Positions 19,039 to 32,000 of a DNA stretch of 64,000 nt are shown piece after piece. A program made the position numbers and the translations under genes. The notes beneath the pieces were generated by a model. The model saw nothing but the letters and a program-made list of their open reading frames with translations, ran no database searches and was not told the origin of the DNA. Numbering within the stretch: the first letter of the stretch is position 1; every line of letters begins with the position of its first letter. This DNA is from Atherix ibis. Taxonomy: Eukaryota; Arthropoda; Insecta; Diptera; Athericidae. The stretch is from NCBI GenBank assembly GCA_958298945.1, contig OY282607.1, positions 51,747,020 to 51,811,019 of the forward strand. The letters run 5' to 3'.

Positions 19039-20855
19039 TCCCACTCCCCTCATCTTTTTTATTATTTTTTATAATTAAAATTTTGTCTTAAAAACAGAGA
19101 ATAAACAATAAAAATAAATTAAAACAAAAAAAATGCGGATCGCTTTTAATTTTGCAAGTTGTTTTTTTTTTCTCCAACAAAATATACGGAAACCAATATG
19201 ACGAAGAGAAAATAAACAAAAAAAAAAGTTCAGCTTAAAAACTTGTACGTCAACTAAAAACCAAACAACAACAAAAAATAAAATGAAATAAAAAAACAAT
19301 ATAAAAAAGAAATAAATTTGCATTGTTTTGTTTGTGTTGTTATGCTTCCTTTTTTCTCCTATTATAAAAACCTTGCTGCTCGTTAGTTTTTATTCTCATT
19401 TTTCTTTCTCTTTTAGCATATGTACATATATAAATAAGTTTGCACATTTTTTTCTTTCTTAAGCAAATTTTTTTTCTCAACATTGAGATGAGTGGTCAGT
19501 CGGCAGAAAGATCGAACGATTAGAAAAAGTATACATTTAAATGAGAACGGATAGCTAAAGAGCCAACGGAGAGAGAAATGACTTGGTTTGGTTTAATATT
19601 AAAAAAAAAAACCTAATAAAGAAAAACTTCAAAAGAGAGATGATACGCTGTATTTTTCTTTTTGTTTTTGTATTATTTTAAGAGAATAAAAGAAACTACT
19701 TCGAAAAGAAAGCTGAGAAAAATGAATAAAGTAAAATTGAAATAATTACAAAAGTAAAAAAAAAAACAATTGAAGATTATTATTAAAGCAAAATATAAAA
19801 TAAAATCTTTACATTTAAAATTTGCGGAAGAAATAAACCGTATAAATGTGTTTGTTTTTTAATTTACTTTTTTCTCTTATCGTCTTTGTTTATAATTAAA
19901 TGGTTTCAATTTTGTTTCCCCTTCCAATTTATGTGTTACCGTGTGTTTTGTATCCGCATCTCTTTCTTGTTTGTGCATTGAAATATTAGAAAAAGAGAAT
20001 TTTAGTTATTCTCGTTCTGTTGTTGGGATGTTTGTGGAAGAGTATGGCAGGCAAAGGAAATCCAATTTCGAATATTCTCAATTGTTTCGACAGGCTGTAT
20101 AAAAAAGAGAAAAATTTTAAGAGAAAGTTAAAAAATTCGTTATATGGCGGTTGTGTTCGGAATTTTTTTTATTGGATTTGCTTTGATATTTGTTCCTTTT
20201 CAATTTTTTTAATTAGTTTCGATTTGTTTTAAATGCAGTTTTTTATTTCTACAAAAAATATCTGAAAATCTGCACAAAACAAAAAAGTTTGATAATTATA
20301 TAATCGTTAAAATGTTTCCTATCCAAAAATATTTTCTTGTTTTTTGTATGTGTTGCATTATTGTTGTGATCCATGCTCCAATAATATTTGATGTTTCCCT
20401 CAATTTGTTTTTTCAATAAAATAAATAGAAAAGGATTTTCTTCCTATCTAACGCATTTTCTTATCAATAAATATAAAAAATGCTTTTAGATAGGTAGGAT
20501 TTTAAGTTTCTTCCTTTTTATGATGTATAAGAAAATCATTCCAAATTTTTGGATTATGCTGAGATTCAAGCCGAAATTTCAATGTTACTGTGCGAATAAA
20601 ACAGCCATCTTAATACGCATGATCATTTATTTGCTCGATAATTAAGTAAAATTATGTTAAAAGAGACTTGTTTCGACGCAGTCGTTATCAAAATGAGTTT
20701 TATTTGTAAGTATACATATTAAATGCGCATGCGAAACTAAGAAAAAATCGTTTGGACGTGAAACGCATGCGGACGTTTTTGTTTGGAGGTTCTAACGCGG
20801 ACGTTTGCTCGTATTTAGTTGATAATAAGAGCGTACACATTTGCTTGCGGTTGGC

Positions 20856-20890
20856 TATAAATGTCAGACGGGACGCGCTAGTCGTCAATT
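20856..20890 (+). promoter_or_regulatory. Candidate TATA plus initiator core promoter
   Basis: TATAAAT at 20856-20862 is followed by TCAATT at 20885-20890, an arthropod initiator-like sequence. The distance from the first T of the TATA to the A of the initiator is 31 bp, which fits TATA-initiator promoters. No downstream promoter element was seen at the expected place. Chance occurrence is possible in AT-rich DNA, but this sits inside the CpG-dense island. Confidence 0.3.
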
Positions 20891-20966
20891 TCAATCGCAC
20901 GTGAAAGCGTACATTTTCGTATGTGGTTCGTTATGAAAACACGCACGTGCCATATTGTTTAATTGC

Positions 20967-21083
20967 ATGTATGATTGGCTGCGTTTATCTATGCTTATGC
21001 GTGCGTGGATGGAAGCAATTGTTTGCCCCGGAAGCGTTCGTAGGTTAATGGCACGCAATGTAATCACGTACATTTATCTATAA
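20967..21083 (+). CDS. Small unknown open reading frame, 38 residues
   Basis: An ATG-started frame about 80 nt downstream of the candidate initiator, beginning MYDWLRLSMLMRAWMEAI and ending NVITYIYL before TAA. It is not recognised, has no clear signal peptide or domain, and is preceded by other short ATG frames (for example at 20921). I list it only because it follows a promoter-like arrangement; it may well be chance. Confidence 0.12.
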   Translation: MYDWLRLSMLMRAWMEAIVCPGSVRRLMARNVITYIYL

Positions 21084-23534
21084 TTCGTATTGCGGATTTG
21101 CACGTACGTCACTGTTTGTCCTAATGGTTTTTCTTCTGTTTACCATTAAAATTTTATTCGTGAAAATGTTGCTGTATCCTCCGTATGAAGATGAAAATAA
21201 TTCAATTTTTTCTAGGTTTTATTAAATAAGCAAGTTTTTAATGGTTTTTTTTTTGCAAAGAAGAAAATTATTAATTGTTCGTTGTTTTTATCGATCATTA
21301 AAATGCTAATTAAAGAAAATGAATGAATAAATAAATTACAAGAAAAAAAAGACTATCACACATTTTACAAAAATTAACTAAAATGACACATTATAAATAA
21401 GGAATTAATTTGAAAATGACATTAAATTTTAATGAATTCAAGAAAATTTATTTATTATTAAGAATTTCTATAAAATTTTGTTGAATTCTTTATAAATTTT
21501 ATTGAATACAATTTGTTTTCTTTTCATTCATTTTAATTTTTATTTAACTTTTCTTCCAGACTACCCTTACTTTTTGATGTTGTAATGTTTTCTTTCTGAT
21601 AAGAAAAGTGCAGTTTTTTTTTGAAAATGCTAACGAAATAAAAAATTTTAATTCATTCCTCAAAAGTATCAAAAGCCGAACTAAAAATAAAATTATCAAA
21701 AATTAATTGAAATCTTATGGTTAAAAAAAATGGTTAAAAATATAACACGATATGGCCACTGTTAGAAAATTATTAATTTTAAAGAATTAAAGCAATTATG
21801 TAAATGTCAGTCGACACACACACACACATTCATGTAAGCATATGTGCATGTGTATTTATATTGTGTAATATTTAAAAAGTGATCTTTGCAAAGGAAAAAC
21901 AGGGCAAATTCATAAAGCGAAAAGAAAACGATATGAAAAAACATATTCGATAATAATATCGAAACCAAAAACAAAAAAGTCAAATTGGATCCGTTGTATT
22001 TCATAAAAGGACAATTAGTATGGCAGTACCAAAATACAAGAAAAAAAAAGATTCTACTTACAAAAGAAAATTGTTTCAATAATAAAAATAATAATCGTAT
22101 CCGTACTAATAATGATGGTAATTGTCTTTTTCGAAATATAAAAAAAATCTATGTATCTTCTTTTATATGTAATTCTATTTGTATATTCATATGCACACAT
22201 AAATATTTATGTATTACCGTTTATACGTGTATATATTGAACAAAAAAAAGAACAAATCTCTTTAAATGGAAAACAAACAAAAAAAAACCAAAGTATTTAA
22301 GAAAATAATCAAATTTACATATTTTTTTTGGGTTGTTATTTTCCAAATGAGTAAACTTTGAAAATGGGAAAAACAAAAAAGAATTTAACAAAAAATTATA
22401 TTTCATGCTTTTTAAATATTTTCTATATTGCATTTCTACACAAAATAGACATTTTTCATATAAATTATATTGTATTTCCTATTTTCGTTCATTCTTAATG
22501 GAAAACATTTGCGAAAATAAAATGGCCGCTTAAAATAAAATGGTTTTTTCAATAAGAATGTGTTCCACCCTTGTTATTTTACCCACTTACATATGATGTA
22601 TCTATTATGTATTTGTGTGTTGTTATGTATATTACATCGATAGCTAAGATCACAACCAATTAACTATTGTGCATTCAAATGAAGAGCAAATAAAATAAAG
22701 TCAAATACAATCAAATCAAATGTCTTAACATCATTTTGTAAGTCACCCAACGAATTTTTTTATGTGTGTAATTACAGTGTCTAATCTAATCTTCACATTT
22801 AAAACTATACATATTTACATGATTGTTATTGTCGTTTTCCCCCCTTTAATTCGAGTTTTTTCCCCTTTTAAAATGAAAGAATAATGAACAAAATAAGATT
22901 TTTAATTAATGTTAATTATTACATATTAATTTATATTGTAATTTTGTTCAATTTTTTTTTTGATGAATGAGATAAAAAGAAAAAAATTGTATTTTGAAAT
23001 TACATTTACCGGAACCGCGGAAGCAAAGATAAAATTGTTATAATAAAGAAAGAAATGAAATTACAATAGGAAAAGTATTAAAAATAAGTCAGCATAATTT
23101 TAAAGAGAAATCAAAGAATTTAGAACAAAAACTCATAGTAATATGGTAATATAAAAAAAAAACGGGCAAAAACAAACAGATAAATAGGTGAAAATAAAAC
23201 TGTTAAATATTTAAAAAATCATTGCAAATCTTTATTTTCGTGTTTTCTTCAATTTAGATTTTTCTTATACTGTTTTTTTTTCTATTCTAAATAGGCAAAT
23301 AACATTTTAACAATCTTATCTTAAATTACTTTCTTAGTCTAATTTGTTTTTTTTAAAGCGTTATTTTTTGTTTGTTAAAATGCAAGAAAAGTTGTTTTAG
23401 CTAATGTAATTTTTCTCGATTGAATTTATTTAAAAACCGAACGCAAAATAATTGTGGTATAATATTACTGACACAACTTGTTGAAAATAGAAAAAAAGAA
23501 CTGCGTAATAATGGAATGGAATTAAATAGCGTGA

Positions 23535-23606
23535 TCAATTTTCAAACTTTGACAGTTGAAAACAGTTCGCCGTTGTCAATTTTCAAGCTTTGACAGTTGA
23601 AAACAG
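23535..23606. repeat. Two tandem 31-bp units, each a bulged hairpin
   Basis: TCAATTTTCAA(A/G)CTTTGACAG plus TTGAAAACAG occurs at 23535-23565 and 23576-23606 (spacing 41 bp). Within each, TTTTCAA.CT can pair with AGTTGAAAA across a TTGAC loop, leaving one unpaired purine. The only difference between the copies, A or G, falls on that unpaired base. Confidence 0.8.
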
Positions 23607-24055
23607 AAATGTCGTATTTGATTTTTTGCTAATGTCAAAATGTCAAAAAAGTTCCCAAAATTTGTGAAAAAGTAAGAGCATTCATCTCAATTTAAATTTG
23701 AAATAAAATACTTTGAATTTTAACACGGTTTTTATAAATATTCAAAAATGAGTTAATTTAAAGAAGAATATCTATAAAATTTGTTCTTTAATAAGTCACA
23801 TAAAATACTAAGGTGCTCGCTAATATCTTTTAAAAATTTATATTTGTTTTATAACAATATTAACTATAATAAAAAGGTTTTAGCACTGGAAATTAATAAA
23901 TTATATTCTCTAAACGATTTATTTTAGAAATATTAGTGCTTCTAGTATCTGCAGTTACATATAATAATATAATAAAAAAAAAAATCTAAAATTCTTCATT
24001 AGATAGAAAATTTTCAGCCAATACCTTTGAGATGCACAAGCGTTCTTCATGTCTG

Positions 24056-24094
24056 TGGCATTAGCCGTTCATGGCGACAAGAATATATAAAATG
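24056..24094 (+). repeat. Copy 3 (weak) of the short dispersed repeat
   Basis: TGGCATTAG, TTCATGGCGAC and AGAATATA match the copies at 1520 and 13652 in order, but later sequence diverges. It may be a shorter or older copy. Confidence 0.35.
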
Positions 24095-24793
24095 ATTTTA
24101 AATAATAAAATTATACGGTTCAATCATAAATCATAATAACAATAAAAATAATGAAATAGTGTAAATTTAATTGTTTAAATAACAAGTATACATACATATA
24201 AATTTGATTGCGATAATTTTAACGAAAAAAATTCCTCAACAAAACCTCAAAAAAATTAAGACGTTTCGTTAAATTTTCTTAAGAAAAATCTTTAAAAAAA
24301 TCGAACCGAAAATTTTTATTCAAAAATATTTGTTATATTATTTTTTTATGAATTTGCCTTAACTAAATATTTGTCAAAACGTAAGAAAAGTTTTTTTGGA
24401 ATGAAAGAAAAATATTTACAACTTTTTTAACTAGAAAATTATTTGAATTTTTTTAATAAAAAAAAACTAAGCTTAGTTAAAAACTTCAAATAAATGCCAA
24501 ATATTTTTTTAATGAGAAAATGACAAAAATTATTATTGAATGGAATATTTCGTATATATCTGTTGATGAAAATAATCTCAAAAATATCAATAAATAAAGA
24601 AAAGAAAAAACAAACAAGAATTATTTCCAAAATACATTATTAAATAAAATAAAGAATATTTATGTAAAAAACGATTCCTGGAAAAAAATGAATTTCGTGA
24701 AAAGTACTATAAAAATGAATATCTCATAAATGGCGTTCGTTGTTTCTCTGTGGTGTTGTCCTTAATTAAATTATTATTAAACATAAATACATT

Positions 24794-24813
24794 TATATAT
24801 ATATATATATATA
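24794..24813. repeat. AT dinucleotide run
   Basis: About ten TA repeats in AT-rich intergenic DNA. Confidence 0.85.
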
Positions 24814-26944
24814 AATATAATACGTACACAAACATAAAACATACATACATATATATTTGTGCATATTCATAAGCTTAATAAAAATTTAATTTTTTCATTA
24901 AAATAAAAACAAAATAAATTAAAATAAAAAAAAAAATATAAGAAAAAACATAATCTATCAAAAAAAAAAATATATTTTTTCATATTTATTGTATTATATA
25001 AATTTTCATTAAGGGAAAAACTAAAATAAATTAATATCAATAATAATAATTATAAAAAAAAATTACTAAACTATACGCTAAAGTAATTTAAATTGCTAAA
25101 AACGGATAAAATATTTATTATTAAAATAAATCAATTTTAATTTTGCTATTTTATTATAATCAAATTTAAAGAAAAATAAAAATACACACACAACAGATAA
25201 ATATTTCAGAAAAAAGTACCAAAAATTAAAGAAATAACAAATTATTCCGCGGCAAGGGATTAATTGCAATTTTCATATTGTTGAAAAAAATTTTCTAAAT
25301 TCATTTTCTAATATTATTTGTTTTCTTTCTTTTCCATTTATATTATATAAAATAATGGCACTGAATAATTATAAATAAATTATAAATAATATAAATGGCA
25401 AAGTAAATTCTTTCAACAAAAAAACAACAACATGAAAGTTTATAAAAATAAAATATTAACCATTTAAGAAAAATTGACTTAATATTAAATTTATACTCAA
25501 AAAATCAATTGAAAAAAAGATTTCTCTTTAATTGTTAACTAAAAAAGGGAAACAAAATGTTTGTTGCATAATAATAACAAAACAACTAAGAATCAACAAT
25601 AAAACTTTATAAATGAACAAATTTAAAAGAAAGTGCAAATAATACTAATAAAAGAAAATACAGGATTTTATCATAGAAACATGAGTAAGAAATAATTTAA
25701 AAAAAACTAAAACATTATGTATAAAAATATATAAATTTAAAAGAAAAAAATGGCAAACAACAATAATAGTTATGCTTATATATTACAAATGTCGAATATA
25801 AGCAAATATGAATTTTTGAAAGCAAACTAATTGAAATTATTTAAAAGAAATTTACGCGCGAATTTTACAAGAAACTATTTAATTTATTTATCATATAATA
25901 CTAAACATGTAGTAAAAAAAAGGCAAAGAAAAACAACTCTTAATTTAGTAAAAGAAATACTTTTATAAAAAAAAGTAGAAAAAAGAGAAGAAATATTTAA
26001 AAAAAATACATGAAAATGAATATAAACAAAACACAGCTGATTTTATAAGGCAAGAAAAAAACGAAAGAGCAAAAATCTTCGTATATTTAATATCATCCAT
26101 CTCAATTAAAAAAAAAATTACAAAAAAAAAAACAAAAATAAAAAGAAATTCCAACTAGAAAAGGTAAACAAAATTTGACAATTTAAACTCTACACTCGTA
26201 AAAGGGACAGATAGAAGGCAATATGGGATGACTCAAAAAAGACACAGTTAAGTTAGATAAATAAAGAGAAGTTCAGAACTGGTGAAGAAGAGGGACAGAA
26301 ATGATAACATTAAAAATTACCATTTATTATCATTGTTTTTAGAATGGTTTTCGAAAGAGACGAATGCATACGCTCGATACACTTCGGTTTATTGTATGTG
26401 CATAGTCATAGGATATAAAAGAGAAACATAGAAAAATTGAGAGGAAAAACATGAAAAAACCAACTCAAAAGAGACTCAATCAATAATTTTCTTAATAAGA
26501 ATGTCATTTTTGATTATTTTCCTTTTGTGTTTTTTGTTTCTTTGTCAAAATGTAACCAGAAGAAAATTATCGAAAATTATTAAGTAAAATTTTAAATTAT
26601 CATAAAATAACATCAAAAATGGTCGCATCTAAAAGAACGTTTAAAAATATTTACAACAAATGCAAAAAGAAAATCATTTGAAAAAAAAAAATAAATATAA
26701 AGAAAAATACACACAAGATATTATATTTAAAAAAAAACAACATAAATGCAAATTATGCAACATTGCAATTGTCCAACTAAATTAACAAGAAAGAAAAAAA
26801 AACTAAAAAAAAAACAACAAAAAAATGAACGTATGAATGGTGAAAATTTTAAGTTTAATGAAATTACAGTTTCTTAATTAAAAAAAAACAACAAAATTCG
26901 CTGATCGTGTTTAAATTCACTTTGATTTTGGAATAATTTTATTT

Positions 26945-29095
26945 TTTTCTTTTGTAAGAAATTTGTCAAAAATTGAAGCAAAATGAACGAAAATCGAATT
27001 TTAACACACTAGGCGACCAGTTTTCTCAGAAAATATGAGGTAAACATTATTACACTGACACCACTTTTTATTAAAATTTGTTTTTCACTATGAAAATGGC
27101 GAATTTTTCGGATTTTCTTCTATGGTATCATTGTACACTTTCGGGCGAAGCTTCTTCGATCCATGCTATCCTGTTCAAAAGAAGAATGTCTTTTCAGGAT
27201 AAATTTTTGTGGGCAAATTATAGAAAATATTGCATAAAATTTGGTGTTTTTGTCTTTTGAAATTTGTTTTCAATATGAAAATGCCGTTTGTTTTTTAAAT
27301 TTTTTTAATGATATCATTGCGCATACTTAAGCGAAGCTTTTCTTGTTTATAGTATCCTGAATGGGAGGAGAATGTTCTCTCAGAATAAATTTTTGTGGGA
27401 GCTTTTGCAAGAAATTTGTCAACAATTGAAGCAAAATGAACGAAAATCGAATTTTTACACCAGGCGAACAGTTTTCTCAGAAAATAGGAGGCAAACATTA
27501 TTACACTGACGCCACTTTTTATTAAAATTTGTCTTTCACTATGAAAATGGCGAATTTTTTGGATTTTCTTCTATGGTATCATTGTACACTTTTGGGCAAA
27601 GCTTCTTCGATCCATGCTATCCTGTTCAAAAGAAGAATGTCTTTTCAGGATGAATTTTTGTGGGCAAATTATAGAAAATATTGCATAAAATTTGTTATTT
27701 TTGTCTTTTGAAATTTGTTTTTCACTATGAAAATGCCGTTTGTTTTTTAAAAAATTTAATGATATCATTGCGCACACTTAATCGAAGCGTTTCTTGTTTA
27801 TAGTATCCTGAATGGGAGGAGAATGTCCTCTCTGAATAAATTTTTGTGGGAGCTTTTGCAAGAAGAAATTTGTCAAAAATTGAAGCAAAATGAACGAAAA
27901 TTTAGTTTTTGCACCGGGCGACCAGTTTTCTCAGAAAATAGGAGGTAAACATTATTACAATGACGCCACTTTTCATTAAAATTTGTTTTTCACTATGAAA
28001 ATGGCGAATTTTTCGGATTTTCTTCTATGATATTGTTGTACACTTTTGGGCGAAGCTTCTTCGATCCTTGCTATCCTGTTCAAAAGAAGAATGTCCTTTC
28101 AGGATGAATTTTTGTGGGCAAATTATAGAAAATATTGCATAAAATTAGGTGTTTTTGTCTTTTGAAATTTGTTTTCCACTATGAAAATGCCGTTTGTTTT
28201 TAAAAAAAATTAATGATATCATTGCGCACACTTAAGCGAAGCTTTCTTTGTTTGTAGTATCCTGAATGGGAGGAGAATGTCCTCTCAGAATAAATTTTTG
28301 TGGGACGTTTTGCAAGAAATTTGTCAACAATTGAAGCAAAATGAACGAAAATCGAATTTTTACACCAGGCGAACAGTTTTCTCAGAAAATAGGAGGCAAA
28401 CATTATTACGCTGACGCCACTTTTCATTAGAATTTGTTTTTCACTATGAAAATGGCGAATTTTTCGGATTTTCTTCTATGGTATTATTGTACACTTTCGG
28501 GTGAAGCTTCTACGATTCATGCTATCCTGTTCAAAAGAAGAATGTCCTTTCAGGATAAATTTTTGTGGGCAAATTATAGAAAATATTGCATAAAATTTGT
28601 TGTTTTTGTATTTTGAAATTTGTTTTTCACTATGAAAATGCCGTTTGTTTTTAAATTTTTTTTAATGATATCATTGCTCACACTTAAGTGAAGCTTTTCT
28701 TGTTTATAGTATCCTAAATGGGAGGAGAATGTTCTCTCAGAATAAATTTTTGTGGCAGCTTTTGCAAGAAATTTGTCAACAATTGAAGCAAAATGAACAA
28801 AAATCGAATTTTTACACCAGGCGAACAGTTTTCTCAGAAAATAGGAGGCAAACATTATGAAACTGACGCCATTTTTTATTAAAATTTGTTTTTCACTATG
28901 AAATTGGCAAATTTTTCGGGTTTGCTTCTATGGTATCATTGTAAACTTTCGGGCGAAGCTTCTTGGATCCATGCTATCCTGTTCAAAAGAAGAATGTCCG
29001 TTCAAGATAAATTTTTTTGGGCAAATTGTAGAAAATATTGCATAAAATTTGTTGTTTTTGTCTTTGAAATTGGTTTTTCACTATGAAAATGGCGT
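26945..29095. repeat. Satellite type A: about five 452-bp units of two related halves
   Basis: Periods of 451, 454, 451 and 452 bp, then a hybrid unit. Each unit has two halves that begin TTTGTTTTTCACTATGAAAA TG. Half 1 (about 186 bp) holds GGCGAATTTTTCGGATT and GAAGCTTCTTCGATCC. Half 2 (about 264 bp) holds GATATCATTGCGCA, GCGAAGCTTTTCTTG and GGGAGGAGAATGT. The halves still align over ATCATTG...CACTT...GCGAAGCTT...ATCCTG...GAATGTC...AGAATAAATTTTTGTGG, so a unit is a diverged dimer. Copies differ from each other by scattered substitutions, more than neighbouring B units do. Half 1 carries a 60-codon open frame in four of five copies. Confidence 0.95.
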
Positions 29096-32000
29096 TTTTT
29101 TTTTTAAACAAAATAAAGGAAAACATAAAAAAGTATTAAAAACTCATTTAGTAAACCATCTGCCTGGCATATAACAAAAAAAATCCACAAGAAAAGGCTG
29201 AGAAAGAGCACTCAAAGAATAAATAATAAATCAGTAATCAAAAGATATGCAAAAATCCAAACAAAAAACCCGACAAATCCGAAATTTGAAGCAAAAATGC
29301 AAGAAAATCAACTTTTACACCAGGCGACCAGTTTTGTCAGAAAATAGGAGGCAAAAGTAATTACACTGAGTCCACTTGTTCTTAAAATTTGTTTTTCTCT
29401 ATTAAAATGATGGTTTTTTGGAGATTTTTATTTTGGTTTTGTTGCAAAAAGTTGAGCGAAGTTTCTCTGGATCTTATTATCCTGATCCGAGGAAGAGTGT
29501 CTTTTCAGAATATATTTCTGTGGGCAAATTATAGAAAATATTGCATATAATTTGTTGTTTTTGTCTTTGAAATTGGTTTTTCACTATGAAAAGGGCGTTT
29601 TTTTTAAAAACAAAATAAAGGAAAACATAAAAAAGTATTAAAAAACATTTGCTAAGCCACCTGCCCGGTATATAACAAAAAAAATCCACAAGAAAAGGCT
29701 AAGAAAGAGCGCTCAAAGAATAAATAATAAATCGGCAATTAAAAGATATGCAAAAATCCAAACAAAAAACCCGACAAATCCGAAATTTGAAGCAAAAATG
29801 CAAGAAAATCAACTTTTACACCAGGCGACCAGTTTTGTCAGAAAATAGGAGGCAAAAGTAATTACACTGAGTCCACTTGTTCTTAAAATTTGTTTTTCTC
29901 TATTAAAATGATGGTTTTTTGGAGATTTTTATTTTGGTTTTGTTGCAAACAATTGGGCGAAGCTTCTCTGGATCTTATTATCCTGATCGGAGCAAGAGTG
30001 TCCTTTCAGAATAAATTTCTGTGGGCAAATTGTAGAAAATAGTGCATATAATTTGTTGTTTTTGTCTTTGAAATTGGTTTTTCACTATGAAAATGGCGTT
30101 TTTTTTAAAACAAAATAAAGGAAAACATAAAAAAGTATTAAAAACTCATTTAGTAAACCACCTGCCCGGCATATAACAAAAAAATCCACAAGAAAAGGCT
30201 AAGAAAGAGCGCTCAAAGAATAAATAATAAATCGGCAATCAAAAGATATCCAAAAATCCAAACAAAAAACCCGACAAATCCGAAATTTGAAGCAAAAATG
30301 CAAGAAAATCAAATTTTACACCAGGCGACCAGTTTTGTCAGAAAATAGGAGGCAAAAGTAATTACACTGAGTCCACTTGTTCTTAAAATTTGTTTTTCTC
30401 TATTAAAATGATGGTTTTTTGGAGATTTTTATTTTGGTTTGGTTGCAAACAATTGGGCGAAACTTCTCTGGATCTTATTATCCTGACAGAATATATTTCT
30501 GTGAGCAAATTGTAGAAAATATTGCATATAATTTGTTGTTTTTGTCTTTGTAATTGGTTTTTCACTATGAAAATGGCGTTTTTTTAAAAACAAAATAAAG
30601 GAAAACATAAAAAAGTATTAAAAAAACATTTGCTAAACCACCTGTCCGGCATATAACAAAAAAATCCACAAGAAAAGGCTGAGAGAGAGCGCTCAAAGAA
30701 TAAATAATAAATCGGCAATCAAAAGATATGCAAAAATCCAAACAAAAAACCCGACAAATCCGAAATTTAAAGCAAAAATGCAAGAAAATCAACTTTTTAC
30801 ACCAGGCGACCAGTTTTGTCAGAAAATAGGAGGCAAAAATAATTACACTGAGTCCACTTGTTCTTAAAATTTGTTTTTCTCTATGAAAATGACGGTTTTT
30901 TGGAGATTTTTATTTTGGTTTTGTTACAAACAACTGGGCGAAGCTTCTCTGGTTCTTATTATCCTGATCGAAGGAAGAGTGTCCTTTCAGAATAAATTTT
31001 TGTGGGCAAATTGTAGAAAATATTGCATATAATTTGTTGTTTTTGTCTTTGTAATTAGTTTTTCACTATGAAAATGGCTTTTTTTTAAAACAAAATAAAG
31101 GAAAACATAAAAAAGTATTAAAAAAACATTTGCTAAACCACCTGCCCGGCATATAACAAAAAAAATCCACAAGAAAAGGCTAAGAAAGAGGGCTCAAAGA
31201 ATAAATAATAAATCGGCAATCAAAAGATATGCAAAAATCCAAACAAAAAACCCGACAAATCCGAAATTTGAAGCAAAAATGCAAGAAAATCAAATTATTG
31301 CACCAGGCGACCAGTTTTATCAGAAAATAGGAGGCAAAAATAATTACACTGAGTCCACTTGTTCTTAAAATTTGTTTTTATCTATGAAAATGACGGTTTT
31401 TTTGGAGATTTTTATTTTGGTTTTGTTACAAACAACTGGGCGAAGCTTCTCTGGATCTTATTATCCTGATCGAAGGAAGAGTGTCCTTTCAGAATAAATT
31501 TCTGTGGGCAAATTGTAGAAAATATTGCATATAATTTGTTGTTTTTGTCTTTGTAATTGGTTTTTCACTATGAAAATGGCTTTTTTTTAAAACAAAATAA
31601 AGGAAAACATAAAAAAGTATTAAAAAAACATTTGCTAAGCCACCTGCCCGGCAAATACCAAAAAAATTCCACAAGAAAAGGCTAAGAAAGAGCGCTCAAA
31701 GAATAAATAATAAATCGGCAATCAAAAGATATCTAAAAATCCAAACAAAAAACCCGACAAATCCGAAATTTGAAGCAAAAATGCAAGAAAATCAACTTTT
31801 TACACCAGGCGACCAGTTTTCACAGAAAATAGGAGGCAAAATAATTACACTGAGTTTACTTGTTCTTAAAATTTGTTTTTCTCTATGAAAATGATGGTTT
31901 TTTGGAGATTTTTATTTTGGTTTTGTTACAAAAAATTGGGCGAAGCTTCTCTGGATCTTATTATCCTGATCGGAGGAAGAGTGTCCTTTCAGAATAAATT

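Larger units (their letters stand above)
16301..20654. other. AT-rich downstream region, possibly extended 3' UTR; no gene
   Basis: Very AT-rich, with homopolymer runs and microsatellites: alternating TA around 16915-16955 (including TGTATATA at 16943-16950, which fits the Pumilio consensus TGTANATA), ATT repeats at 17324-17375 and CA repeats at 19021-19038. GGAGCATA (17881-17888) and TATGCTCC (17924-17931) form a short inverted repeat. Open frames here are low-complexity (poly-N, poly-F, poly-K) and rejected. Whether leo transcripts extend this far cannot be told from sequence. Confidence 0.5.
20655..21110 (+). other. CpG-dense island in AT-rich DNA
   Basis: Base composition changes sharply here: CG dinucleotides are frequent and long A/T runs vanish, then return at both edges. 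It holds GCGGACGTTT twice (20769-20778 and 20797-20806), CACGTG twice (20898-20903 and 20944-20949), GCGTAC twice, and ACGTACGT near 21102-21109. Two minus-strand open frames (20700-20900 and 20891-21073, different frames) span it but match nothing I recognise. It could be a regulatory module, a separate small gene, or inserted DNA of different origin. Confidence 0.5.
21111..26944. other. AT-rich DNA with no recognisable gene
   Basis: Extremely AT-rich, with poly-A/poly-T runs. It contains an AC microsatellite (21814-21828), a pair of tandem hairpins (23535-23606), a weak third copy of the short dispersed repeat (24056-24094) and an AT run (24794-24813). From about 25400 the + strand is again A-rich. 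Open frames are low-complexity and rejected. No splice-bounded homology to known proteins was found. Confidence 0.5.

Noticed and set aside
17222..26154. Several frames rich in Asn, Phe, Ile or Lys (17222-17458, 19075-19323, 21807-22433, 24439-24630, 25963-26154).
   Set aside because: They are by-products of microsatellites and A/T runs with no splice sites or motifs.
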